Positions 1-11,600 of a stretch of DNA of 64,000 nucleotides are shown here, piece after piece (within the stretch, counting starts at the first letter, position 1; each line of letters begins with the position of its first letter). Both the position numbers and the translations under genes were made by a program. This stretch comes from Clavelina lepadiformis (Eukaryota; Chordata; Ascidiacea; Aplousobranchia; Clavelinidae). Below the pieces are notes generated by a model. The model saw nothing but the letters and a program-made list of their open reading frames with translations. It was not told where the DNA came from and ran no database searches. The stretch lies in assembly GCF_947623445.1 (NCBI RefSeq), contig NC_135240.1, positions 26,970,001 to 27,034,000 on the forward strand. The letters run 5' to 3'.

Positions 1-3000
1 TTTTATGGGGTTCCTGCTTTGCTCCTGGGAGCTTAGGGTTCCAGACAAAGAAAAGATAATCAACCAGTTTCTTGTAGTTTCTGCAATGTCACCACCCAAG
101 AAGTATAACATGGATGCTACAGGGCAGCGGATAGCTTAGTAATATCTTACTTATTGGTTGGCAGTCCACCATCATCACTGCCTGCAAGATGGACTTTATC
201 ATCAAAACGAGCTCGAAGAACACGATTGTGGATGCGGGTGATTCCGTGCATCTTGATCCCTGTTACACCGTAGCCCTACACGAGGTGGCAGTGCAATAAG
301 TGGATTGATGACAACAATTACGCCACTGCATGTGCTCATCCAAAATAAGTAACCTTGTAATCCCAAGCACAGAACCTAGATAAGACCAGGTCATGACAGG
401 TTGAAAACCAGACATCACTCTGGGTTCCTTGCTCGAATCGGACGTTCCCACCGGTGTCAAGTTCCATCGTCAGCCTTTTAATGGATGTATTCGCAAGTGT
501 GCCAAGAAGAGCACACGCCTGCTCATAGTAGGCTTCAACTCTAGGAAAAAAGTCGAACATTTTTGTTAAACTCTGTCAATATTTTCAGACGAAATCGCAC
601 CACATACTCCGATGTTTTCTTTTTCCAAGCATTGATGCGATTTTTCAAAGCGGTAAGCTTGATTGAAATTTTTCCGTCATCAGCTTTCGTCTTTTTTTCT
701 GCTAAAGAAAGTTTATCACCAGCCTCTGCATTGCCTCCTGACACGTCATTGGTCGGTTTTGTCGCGTCAGTCTGACCAAACAAAACATGATTAACATGAA
801 AACTGTAACACTTAACCTTTGTTGAGTGACGTTTCTTACTATTCGAATACTACCAAACCTTTAATTACAGCAATACTGTAATCTGTAACTCAGAAAATTA
901 AAGAACACTAGTGCTTTGTTACAAAACTGTTGCCAAGCCTGTAGTAACTAATAACCTAAGCTGAAAAGCTAATACAGATATTTTCAAATAGTGATTTGTA
1001 CAACAAAGAAGAGCGAATCATTATTATTAATAATTTGGCATACTTCCAATGTATCATTCTCCTCATCAACATTGAGTTCTGCTTCATCGCTCTGCTGTTG
1101 TTGCTCGATCTAAAAATCAAGTTCCATTGACAATTCTGTCCTAGAATAAACCTGTCTTTTGAACTTACCGATTTCAGAGCAAAGTTTATGGTCCTCAGTC
1201 TTTCTTCCGGTATCTGCAGCAAAAGTTTCTTCTCTTTGTTTAGTTTGTTTGTAACGGCGGTTAAATTTCTCCGAACAACTTTCACCCTCATGTTATAATA
1301 CATCTTCTTTTTAGCAACAGTCGCCTTGTTTTAATTAAGAATGATCATCGTTAAAATTTTGTCATGATTAAAACTCAGGCATCAGTGGGCATGTTCTAAC
1401 ATAGATAATCATAGAAGATATCACCTCGGCCAAGTCTCGCATTCTTGAGCCAGAGACATCAAACGAATCAAGTTTTTCAAGATTGGGAAGATGATAAAGC
1501 ACGTGGGTGGAATAATTACAGAGAAGGCAAACAGGATTGTTTGGATGAAGTGAATCCTACAAACACAAGACTTAAATAATCCACAAAAAAAATCTTAGGC
1601 TTTATACAAATTGGCAGATTGAATGTATTTTTGTCAGTAAAATATAGTGAACATTTCACAAAAAAACAGATAGTAAAACAACACCTTATTAAAATTAAGA
1701 TTACTTTTAAATTAAGATCCTTAAGTTGACTGATTTTTGCCAGATTAGTTAAGTCTTTAAACGAGGATAACTTATTTCCAGAGAGATTCAAGATTTCCAA
1801 ATGACTCATCGAATCCAGCAGCGATCCTAAAATGACAAAATCACGGACACGATCTGAGATATTCATACTAAACTGATTATGAGTTAAGATATAATTATAG
1901 TTTGTGAACAGATAAGAACGTTTTTGCATCATTAACGGAGAATTTTCATCTTACCAATAGTTGAAATCCTGTTGCCGGCAACGTTAAGCTCACGCAGCCA
2001 TTTTAACCCACTTAATCCCTTTATAGTAAAAAATCAAATTAAGCCAAATACATTTATCCAGGAATCTACAGCAGATAGACAAAATGTTGATCGATAACTT
2101 TGCCTGGCCATTTACAATAATATGTGTAACATTGACACATGTACAATGGATGTATATACAATGGATATATCCACCTGTAGTGTTTCAATAAAATTCTTTG
2201 ATAAGTTCAAAACATCTAAATGATGCAAGTTTGAAAGATTTTCAATCTTTCTTAACTTGTTGCTGTACAAATGCAGTTTGTTCAACCTCTTGCTATGCTC
2301 TAATCCGTGGATTTCCTTCAAAGTTATAAACATATATATAATGTTACAATTGTCATTCAAGAAAACACCTGTAAAGATTCTTATACATATATAGATATGC
2401 TGAACAAAGGCATTTAATGCATACATAACTTTCATTTCTGACATTAGATATTATACAGAGAGGAAATGATGAACAATGAAACTTGAAAAATTTAATAAAA
2501 GACAAATTCACTCACAACACACAAAACATATGTGTTTCTTGTCTAAATAAATAAATTTGAGCATTTTTTACATCTTTGAGATAACAATAAGTCACCTTCA
2601 GGTTGCATTCACACAACCAGAGCTCTCGTAGTTCAGGGCAATGCTGTAGGCCCCGGATTTGTTCCAGAGTTTGCCCCACGACCACGAGGGATGTGAGATG
2701 AGGAAAATGATGAAGACCAACCATGTGCGGGAAACCGGAGAAAAACATTTCGATTTGTTTGATGCATGGCCCGTTTCCTTCCAGTTGAGAATATTGAATG
2801 CCATTGCTAACACACTAGACAATAATTAGAGTGAACGACTATTTACAATTTTGCAAATAAGAAATAACAATCAGTATACAAAGAGAATAATAAAACTGAA
2901 CTGAAATGATAAGTTCATTACGAAGAATTATCACTAAATAATTAAACAAAAACAAAGCAACAAGATATATTTCCTAATAAAGTAATGGTTCGATGAACAA

Positions 3001-3352
3001 TATCGATGGTTCACCATCTGCTTTTAAAATACTTTTTCATAAATGTTTTTCACATACAAAGTCACAAAAATACTCAGGTTACAACACAAAAAACTCTTAC
3101 TTGGTGTGCAATAAAACATTTCTTAACAATCGGAATAAATTTTGTGTTGTATTTTAAAAATGTGGATGAATTTTTAGAAGAAGTTTGTTGGTTATTAGTT
3201 AGCTTTAATAGATTTATTAGAGACTTAAAAATACAATTAAAAACAAAAACTAAATTTTGAAAAACATTGGCATCAAGTAGACTTACAATTTCCTTAACAA
3301 TACTTTCTTCTTTTTCTGGTGTCAGTTGTTGTTGTGATTTTTGATTGGTCAT
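1..3352 (-). CDS. LRRC9: LRRC9-like leucine-rich repeat protein, 5' part (partial)
   Basis: Twelve exons on the minus strand encode the first 507 residues; the gene continues beyond position 1. Exons 5'->3': 3352-3287, 2814-2596, 2315-2175, 2018-1955, 1826-1705, 1556-1425, 1324-1169, 1109-1044, 771-608, 540-354, 275-151, 80-<1. All phases join. The start is the first ATG in frame, at 3352. Order seen: short acidic N-terminus, MFFSGFPHMVGL, several LRRs (LHLYSNKLRKIENL, LEILNLSGNKL), an LRR cap with NPVCLLCNYSTHVLYHLP, a basic MYYNMRVK helix, then the conserved SDVWFSTCHDLVLSRFCAWD block. These match remembered vertebrate LRRC9 nearly block by block, including exon order. LRRC9 is an LRR protein linked to ciliated tissue; its biochemical role is unknown. 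The donor of exon 10 (GTTACT) is weak. Identity is sure, exact ends fairly sure. Confidence 0.9.
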
Positions 3353-3589
3353 GATGCATTCATCGATATTCAAGCTGAACTTTCTGCATCACATTTACAA
3401 CTGTTATCACCTGTGGAAAAGTTTAAACAACGAGAAATTACTTTTGGTTTATTCATGGGGGTTTATAGTTTGTTTTGCTGAGGCATGGATAGCACTGGAT
3501 GCATTTTGTGCATTTTGGAAGGTTTTCTTGCAGGTTGCTACACTGCATCCTCCTATCGAAAAGTTTTTTTCGGAGCGTCGGATAAATGA

Positions 3590-3835
3590 CTGTCAATATT
3601 TCACCGGACAAAATCGTGCTCTCAAAGCTATTTTTTGCAGTTTCTTGTTAAACTAACTTAAATGTTATAACATAGTAACCTAAATCTACCTTCCAATCTA
3701 GAAATCTACTTTCAATGAAACCTTAAAAAACTAAAATCAACTTTTGCATGTTACCATTCCCCCAACGTAACCGCCTATCTTTAACAACAGGCTTCGTGAT
3801 CTATAAGGTGAAATAGTCACTCTGCGGAGTGACTC
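3590..3835 (+). repeat. Dispersed repeat family A, copy 1
   Basis: About 245 bp matching 29195-29440 by eye over its whole length, sharing TAACCTAAA, a block CCGCCTATCTTTAACA, then CAGGCT and GGTGAAATAGTCAC. Divergence looks like a quarter to a third, so the copies are old. No terminal inverted repeat or target duplication was seen and no coding potential is evident. It could be a SINE-like or a decayed DNA element. It lies just upstream of the LRRC9 start. Confidence 0.65.
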
Positions 3836-5040
3836 AACCCAAGTCAAAAATGTAATGCTTATATGGGTATAGTGCAGAAGCGCACAACCTAACGGCGTCA
3901 CAATTTGAGTAGCTAGAGTCCTGTATACAAATGTATCCACGGCATCCTGTGCAAACAAAACAACAGTTGACACGTTGACAGTTGTCATCACTTTGTAGCC
4001 TAGCCTATAGGTTGCAGGATGTACTTTGCATCATGCTGCATATACAAAAGTTTTAACTCGTGGTCAAAATAAAAATAACGCACGCAGTATTGATCTAGAT
4101 AAATGGATAATACTAATCTTAGCCATAGAGTAAAGAAACAGCAACTGCTTAACTAGTAAGCTTATTAAATTAATTATTGACAACGTCCCCATCGCCAAGA
4201 ACCCCAAGCCGGACCTTCATAGTAACGGTAATGCAAGCACTCCTGAAGATTATTTTTGCCCTTTAGCGCCACCAACATATTTGGCCGCCAAAATCATGCC
4301 TATGTTGTCTTGGCACTAATAGAAAATAAACCCACTGTAAGTCACTTTTCTATGCAATGGTAACATGCTAAATTACAATTAGTAAGAGTTAGAATCGGTG
4401 TAAGTTTTAAATAATTGTGTTAATTTAATTTTTTCGAACAAAACAAAATTGGATATTTATGTTTGTCAGCAAGATTAAGTCGAATATGTGATAGCTTTTT
4501 GATACAAGGTATCTTGTCAATTAATTATAGGTTAAAAGCGACAAAAGCAAACTAAGATACTATCATAAAGTTTTGTGACAAGCAAATCAAATTCAATAGA
4601 ACTTTGATTAATAATTTTGGTCTTACACAAATCTCAGACAAACCCAGACTTTCAATCGATCGTAGCGTCATTTGTGATTGCTGATTACATAGTTATGGAG
4701 GCATCACACTTCTTTCGTGTTTAACATTTCTACTATAATTTTTTTCTGCGGCATTGTAATTGTTTCGATGTTTGTTTATTTCAGCTTTCTATATATTTAT
4801 TTGATTTTAAGCCCTGACTTATAAAGTTTTTTGTACCTTAATATTAAATAATTTTACGGGTTCCATTCAAAGGCAACTTACATATTTCATGAAAGCAAGA
4901 TTTTATTTATTCATTTTGGTATTTTTATGGAGAATAAAAACTCCTATATTACTGTAGCTTCTATACCCATGCCATGCTCAAACCATAGATGTTACACAAA
5001 CACGGTTAATGTAAATTAAACACGGTTAATCATTTTCACA

Positions 5041-5200
5041 GTACACCTGAAGAAGCAAGCTTATGCTTGCGAAAGATCGTGTCGAAAAACATAAAGTTAA
5101 CTTTCAGAGTGCCAAACTATACCTTGTTTTTTATTTTACTGTACTTTAAAATTTGGTTAACACGGTTCAGACAATATCAACGGTTAATGTAGTGTCTATG
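5041..5200 (+). repeat. Dispersed repeat family B, copy 1
   Basis: Contains a GCAAGC/GCTTGC hairpin, GTGTCGAAAAAC, then ATAAAGTTAACTTTCAGAGTG and a shared tail with AAATTTGGTTAACACGGTTC. The same units recur at 31900-31975 (opposite orientation) and 44984-45155. Upstream, CACGGTTAATG is repeated at about 5001 and 5022. Non-coding; class unknown. Confidence 0.65.
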
Positions 5201-5463
5201 CCCAAACTAAATTAATTTAAGGAAATTAACCCAACATTTTCGAATTGAGTATTAATAAAGTTCCTATTTTTTCACCATCTTTCTCTTCAAGAGAATCTAT
5301 TGTGTGGTGGTAGCATTATTTTGGGAGCTTTGCTTATTCACTGGTATTCCATAATAACCATTTCTCTAGTTGTGACCTGGTTGTGACGAATTTCGAATAA
5401 TACAAAGAAAACTATTGTGATTGGATTAACTAATTACCTGGCGCGTCATAACACCATTTCCAT

Positions 5464-8400
5464 ATGTCGGGGTTTATCAGGAGACTTTGTGGAATGGAAA
5501 AGCCTACGTCTTATCACAGTAAAGGTATTTATTAATTTAAAATTTAATCTAATCGGAATTTTGTACTTTAGCATATAGTAGACTAATGTGCACGCCGAAA
5601 TTTCTATCTTTACACCAATTCATAACAAACAAGGAAATGTTGGTTGTTTGAAACTTATAAACACAGAATTGAAGGTTCAATGCATGCCATCACCCCAAAA
5701 TGTGTGTCTTTATGTACACGATTTTTTATTAAAAACGGCGTTGTCAGGTCTTTTAGGCTTATTAATGAGAAAAAACTGTCTTCAGCTTTTAATTCCGATG
5801 TTTCGTAAAGTTAAGTTCCATGTACAATGATATTTTTTCGAGGTAAGTGAGAAACAATCATGCCTGGAGATGATAAAACATGAGATTCGTTCACACTTAA
5901 ACCTGCCAGTCAAGTTTTCCACTGCATCAAAGACACCACAAGTCAGGAATGGTCACAATTTAGTTAGTCTGACACCTGTGTATAGGCTAGCAGAGCACTT
6001 TGACATGGTTGTGCATTTCCATACTACACCTAGGAACTTGAGCTATGAGAAGGACAATTCAATCCAGGCTGCCAAGTCAACTAAATCCTTCGACAGCCAT
6101 ACTATATACAGTGGAAAGTGTACCACACCCATGCACTAAGTGTACACATCAGTGTGCATGCTGAACTTTTTCTTGTTCACGATGATTCCTTATAAATAAA
6201 CAAGGCATACTTGATCCTTTGAGCGCCAATATGCAGTACATACACAAAGAATTAAAGTTTCAGTGCGCGCTGACAATTTAAAGTTTGTGGCTTTGCGCAA
6301 GGGCGGTACACACCACCCTGATATATGCCTCAAACTTTTATTTTTGATTCCCAAAATTTAAACAACGTTGAAAGCTGTTGAATTAATTTATTAATAGAAC
6401 ATGGGTGGATAAGCTAAATAGTAACCTAAATTTGATCCAATTTTCAGTGATGGCATGCGTTACACACTAGTATTGGAGCAATCTTTTTCAAGAAGGGAGT
6501 TTAACTCAAGTAGTTGGCACTGTCCCTCCTCTTTCAGCTAAGCTTAGTAGGACCGAAATATACTTGATTTCTCATACCAAATCAATTCTTTTTCTCCAGT
6601 AGCCTTGAAAAAGTGCGAGGCTAACCACAATAGTGCAACGAAGAGCCTGCTCACGAAAATATAATGTACAGGAAAATTAACAAATCAAAGGATTTAAAAC
6701 ATGCAAGATAGCAATGATACAACTGTGCGTCTGTGCTATAAGATGGTAGGTTAGCGTGGTCACCAAACCCACAAGTGTAGCCTATAAGAATAATGTTTTC
6801 TTAACATTTTATAAGAAACATGTTCCTGAGTATACTAGTCACCTGTTTAGTCTAAGTTTTATTTCTCCTGTCCGCCTCACTGAACCACAAAGAACTTATT
6901 GTGTGGTAGCCTATTGATCGTAGTGGGAATTTGGCCCGCGTTTGTCAGTTTTCATGATTATTTGGGCCTTTGTGAAAAAATTTTGGTGACGCCTGGTCTA
7001 AGCTATAAAAATTATTCTGTGTTATCTAAGCTCGTATCTTTCTGAAACCTCACGTCAACGGTTTTGCTTAAATCGCTTGACATATGGGTTTCTCAAGTTC
7101 ATTTGTATGCAAGGTAAGCAGTGGGAAAGCAAAGTGACAGAGATCCAAGAGGAAAATAATGCATTATGATGAAAAATATGAAATCACGTAACCTATGAAA
7201 TTGCCTTACTGAGATTTCAATATATTTCTCTCTGTTTTAGCTCGGACCCCGGTTTATCCTAACTCGGACGTTGAGCGATTCAAAGTTCCGAATAAGAAAG
7301 TGGATTGGTCTGTCACCTATGAATATAAACCTGTTGAATACACGGCACCATCTGTTCTGAAGGGACCAACCTGGGCGGACCCTGATTTCCTGTATGAAGC
7401 TCATTGTTGTCTCATCGTCTTAATTTTTTGTATCAACGTCATCAATTTCTATTTCTAGAGACGACCTCTATGAAAATATCAAGTTTAACTCGCTTGATGG
7501 TTCCGTCAATAGAAAAAGTTTTACAGGAAATTACGAGGTTTGAGTACATTTTATCAGTTAATTTCATATCACTCCCGTGTAAGCTCGGTGCTTTTGTCAT
7601 TAGCTAATGGAATGAAAATTAGAGTAGTTTCTATAGTCTGTAGACTATAGAAGCTTGTGCTGACCTCGGTAGAAGGATTTAATTTATCGACTTTCACCAA
7701 TGTGTATGGAACCTGTGTTTTTGTTACTCTCTTAATATTCCGTTTATTTGCATTCGTCAACACTTTAAAGATAGTTGACAACAAACCCCAAAATCCTGAA
7801 GGCCGCACGGGAATCAGCGGTCGAGGCTTATTGGGTAAATGGGGACCTAACCACGCAGCTGACCCCATTGTAACAAGGTCAGTTACTCTTCAGCCGGAAG
7901 AACACAATTTTCCATTGAAATTTCTCACCGTTTAAACTGATCTTGATTTCATTTTTACATGTATTTGAACGCGTAGCGCTTTCAAAGCTGGCATTGTTTC
8001 TTCATTTCTACAACTCCAACGAATAAAGACGAATTTGAAATTTAACCAAAACTTGTCCCTTTAGGTGGAAGCGAGATGATGAAAATAACACTGTAACTGA
8101 GAATAAGACAAAGAAAAAGATCCTCCAGTTTGTTGCGATTCGAAGGAAGGATGGCGATCAAGACTGGGCGATACCCGGGGTAAGAGACACAATGATTATT
8201 TTGAAATGATCCGGCAGGAAAACATCTTCGTCTTATTAAGGGGATGGTGGATGCAGAGGAAACTGTGTCCTTGACTTTGAAGCGTGAATTTGGTGAAGAG
8301 GCGCTGAATACGTTAGAAGCACCACAAGAGGAAAAGAAAAAACTCGAATCCTTGTTGTCAGATTTGTTCGAGAAAGAAGGAAAATTGGTGAGAAAATCGA

Positions 8401-9348
8401 GCTTTTCAACCAAACATAGATCCTCTGGAGTTGCTGTTATCATTTTTTTCTCGTGGTTAGATTTACAAAGGCTATATGGATGACCCCAGGAATACAGACA
8501 ACTCGTGGATGGAGACAGTGGCAGTCAATTTTCACGATGAGTCAGGTATGAGTCATACTCTCCTATTGTTGCGTCACTACCGCACTATCAGGTTGCAATA
8601 TTTATTGACAGTGACGTTGAAAAAGAACTAGTGTTGTGTTTGATCATTAAATGAGTCATTGAATAACGAGCAAAAAGTTGACAGGACAAAAAATATCCTG
8701 ATTTTGTAAAAACATCTCGGCAGGAAAGCTGGCGATTGTTTGGAGACAAGTCCGGGTTGACTGCAAACTCTTTTCATTGGTATCAGCCATAGTGTATATC
8801 TCGTGGAAATTTTGCGTTCTAGAACAATACACTATCTATTCATAACTACACATGTCAGTGCGGTGTTCCATCATACGCGCACGCTTATCGCGAAATAGTT
8901 GTTTGCGAAGTTACATCATTCGAAGAAGGCAAACAGTGATGTCCACGTCACAATTCCTAAGATAACCCAAGTCTTAAAATTAACCTCATGTGACTCAAGA
9001 TTAATTGTCTGGCGTATTTATCACAGTGGTAGAAGAGCATCACTGGATGCCTATAATAGTAGGTAGTGTCTATTAAGAATATTCATTGTGCACTAACAGA
9101 GCGAGTGGAACCACTTTGGTGGAATAACTCACGTCAAGGCCCGTTGTGAAGAGAATGTGAGGTTCCACTTATTGCACCATGTTTGTCCTCTTTCTGTTTC
9201 AGGTGAAAGCGCGGGGCGTTTGCCGCTGAATGCAGGCGATGACGCAGGTTCTGTGCGATGGATGGACATAAGAAAAGACTTGAACCTATATGCAAATCAT
9301 ATCTCCTTATTGCGGCAGGTTGCGTCAAACCACGATGCTTCATGGTAG
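5464..9348 (+). CDS. NUDT9: NUDT9-type ADP-ribose pyrophosphatase
   Basis: Eight exons: 5464-5524, 7241-7391, 7459-7537, 7771-7877, 8065-8179, 8241-8387, 8461-8545, 9203-9348; 891 nt, 296 residues. NUDT9 hydrolyses ADP-ribose to AMP and ribose 5-phosphate and is related to the TRPM2 channel NUDT9-H domain. Seen: [58 protein letters not shown], then [20 protein letters not shown] (the Nudix box, about residues 172-191), then [16 protein letters not shown] and [13 protein letters not shown]. All have direct counterparts in human NUDT9. Exon 1 was found by phase: SYHSK joins ARTPVYP, as HNKARTSPYP in human. Intron 1 is 1.7 kb. The N-terminus is short (about 20 residues before KART) and lacks the long human presequence, though RRLCGMEK could still target mitochondria. 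Human is 350 residues. Confidence 0.94.
5525..7240 (+). other. Long intron 1 of NUDT9
   Basis: 1.7 kb intron, much longer than its neighbours in the gene (60-660 bp). It holds two ORFs of 80 and 89 codons (5588-5830, 5870-6139) without recognisable domains, which I treat as chance. No transposon ends were found. Confidence 0.6.
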
Positions 9349-11600
9349 CACTGTGCAAGGGGATTTCCCTTCGCATGACCTTACGTTTCATCCCGATATT
9401 TTATAAATTTATCCCTCTAACCCTATTGCGGCATTTAGGCATTATTATTTTTTTAAACTACCGCTACTACATTCCCTTTCCAATTAATTATGGCTTTGCT
9501 ATGATTGGCCAATAACATTCTATTGTGACCAAATTAGTTCATTTGTTCTAGCTTAAGGTTATTGAAAGTGTTTTTGTTTCCTTGTCAGTTTGTTCGAAAG
9601 AACCACTCGTAAGTTATAATCTACTCTGCACTGTTTTTCTAATTCTGTTTATTAATTTTAACATCGTATTCTTCAGTTTGTGAATATTTGAAGCCGATTG
9701 TATTATAATTATGCAACACTTACCTAGTCTTGCTGCTGCCATTGCTGGAAATGTTCTTATAAAAATTTGAATGATCTGGGGTCAATTTAAGTGGCTCGTC
9801 ATCGCTGTGTCCAAATTAGTTTGGTTGGCATTTTTTCAAACAAGTGATATTTTTTAGAAAATTATTCGATTTTGTTGCCTAAACCTGCATTTTTTTCTCG
9901 TCACGACCGTCACGTTACCAAGATTACCAAAATGACTGGAATCATTTTGGGCTCTGACTCAAGTCATTTAGGACGTTTAACTCAAGTCCATTCGTGAGAA
10001 GATGCAATCAATCACTGACTCTAGTCATTACAACACTGGTCTTACCGCTTCGGCAAGATCTCAAAACTGATCGTTACTGTCATAAAAATGGAAACATAGT
10101 GGGGATTTCCCCCAACCAATTGGCGATTCAAAATTGTGACCATGCAGATTCACATGTTCCTTGACATTATTATATACGGCTTTTAAGCAAGCTTTACACA
10201 AAGCGGTTACGAAAATACTTGAATGCCGCTGAATTTTCCAATCTTTCTACTACCTTTGTCATCTATTGCATTATATGTTCTGCAAAGAGTTTTTGTCTGT
10301 TGTAGCTGGTTTGTTAGGTTCAGAGTTTTGCTTTGTGACCATTCCCGTGCCGCTAGAGTGAGCTCGTACTTAATAAAAATTTTCGATGAGCAACTTCTTT
10401 TTTTGGATAATAGCTACATCGTCATTCAAGGCGTACCAGGAAATTTTGCTCGGTTTTTTAAAAAAATTTTGAACCTCTCGTAAATTGGTTTCTTTTCTAT
10501 GTACAGGCTCAATTATTATAATTATAGCGGGCACTTCTTAAGATACCAAGTGTTTTGATTCATAGTTCATGGAGTATTTCCAGTTGACATCAGCGATTTG
10601 AAATAAAGTCGAAAATAATACGTTGATTGTCGAATCCAAAACTGCTTAAGAATAGTGGCAAACAGAATTCTCAAATTAGAAATGAAAACAGCTTTTTAAT
10701 TTTTACCTCAACCAACGCCAGGAGTTGGCTTTATGTACAACAAACTGTGCACTCGCAAAGAAGCAAGTATTTGTTATTGCCGAGAACGAACACATAAACT
10801 AAGTCTTTCCTTTCGTTGTGTAGCTAACGCTGGCTCGTTTTAGAAATCGTGCCATGATTGCTGTGATTTTTGTTTCTCTGGGCGTCGGTCTATTCCGGAC
10901 TATAAACAATAGCAGTTTATTTTGTCACATTCATTGCAGATCGATCAACAACAAGTCTTTATCAGATTAACCAATCGTATTTTTTATGCAGTTGTAAGTG
11001 ACGTATCAAGCGTAGTTGTTTGTAAATAATGTCTTCAATGCTGGGACGTGACGTATCTGGTAAACTGGTGTCGAATCGAGTAAAAGAGCTTAAGGCCATT
11101 TGATTTTTCACGACAAGATCAGAATTAAAGCTTCCTCTGTCTGGTGACGGCTGTTCATGTTAGGTTTCGGCAAAATTCTGGGAAAGTTTAGGAAATAAAT
11201 CCATATTTGTGAATAGCTGGCTTCAAGTAGACAGATTTAGATTTTCCAGTTTCATGAGAGACTTTGGTGCTGAGTTAGAAATGTCAAGATTATGTTACTG
11301 TTAGCATTTATTTAACATGGGCTTGGTTGTGGTAAAGCGACAAGGCCAAGTGTAATTTAGCAAAACATGCCATTGCCCAATTTTTGTCTTCTACATAGAA
11401 ATAAAGTACAACTGTATTTCTCATGTCAGCGCGTTAACCAGCAGATGACTAATTGTGTGATAACAAACGCAATTGATACGTTAGTTTCAGAGCAACAACG
11501 CCAAAAGCAACAACCGTTTCCCGGCCCAAGGCGTTTTGCATGAAATCTCAAAATCCCTCAAAAGTTTTAAATTGAGCTTGTCAAATACTAGGACAGTGTA
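9349..11600. other. Intergenic, NUDT9 to LRR receptor
   Basis: About 2.25 kb without a supported gene. A stretch at about 9930-10037 ends in GACTCTAGTCATTACAACACTG and has several GACTCAAGTCA-like strings, which resembles the end of an hAT element; the other end was not found. ORFs here (for example 10223-10483, 86 codons) have no recognisable content. Confidence 0.5.
9930..10037. mobile_element. Possible hAT terminal relic
   Basis: Repeated GACTNNAGTCA-type motifs and an end reading ATTACAACACTG (CAGTGTTGTAAT on the other strand) are typical of hAT ends. A similar string (GACTGAGTCATTACTG) occurs at 43738-43753 in a MOV10 intron. No matching opposite terminus or target duplication was found, so this is a decayed fragment at best. 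Confidence 0.35.

Larger units (their letters stand above)
3353..5463. other. Divergent intergenic region between LRRC9 and NUDT9
   Basis: About 2.1 kb between two head-to-head genes, so it should hold both promoters. No convincing TATA box or other promoter element was recognised. The left part (about 3560-3835) is a copy of a dispersed repeat also found near 29435, and the right part (about 4985-5200) contains repeated CACGGTTAATG strings and a copy of the foldback-family repeat. Only short chance ORFs are present. Confidence 0.6.

Noticed and set aside
5047-5075. Hammerhead-ribozyme-like core (CTGAAGA, GCAAGC/GCTTGC stem, GAAA)
   Set aside because: There is an extra A between the CUGANGA-like core and the stem, and no partner strand with a cleavage site was found to close helices I and III. 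Better described as a hairpin of repeat family B.
5588-6139. Two ORFs (80 and 89 codons) inside NUDT9 intron 1
   Set aside because: Intronic, no domain, no supporting gene structure; likely chance.
10223-10483. 86-codon ORF between NUDT9 and the LRR receptor
   Set aside because: No domain, no splice partners, no conserved motif.
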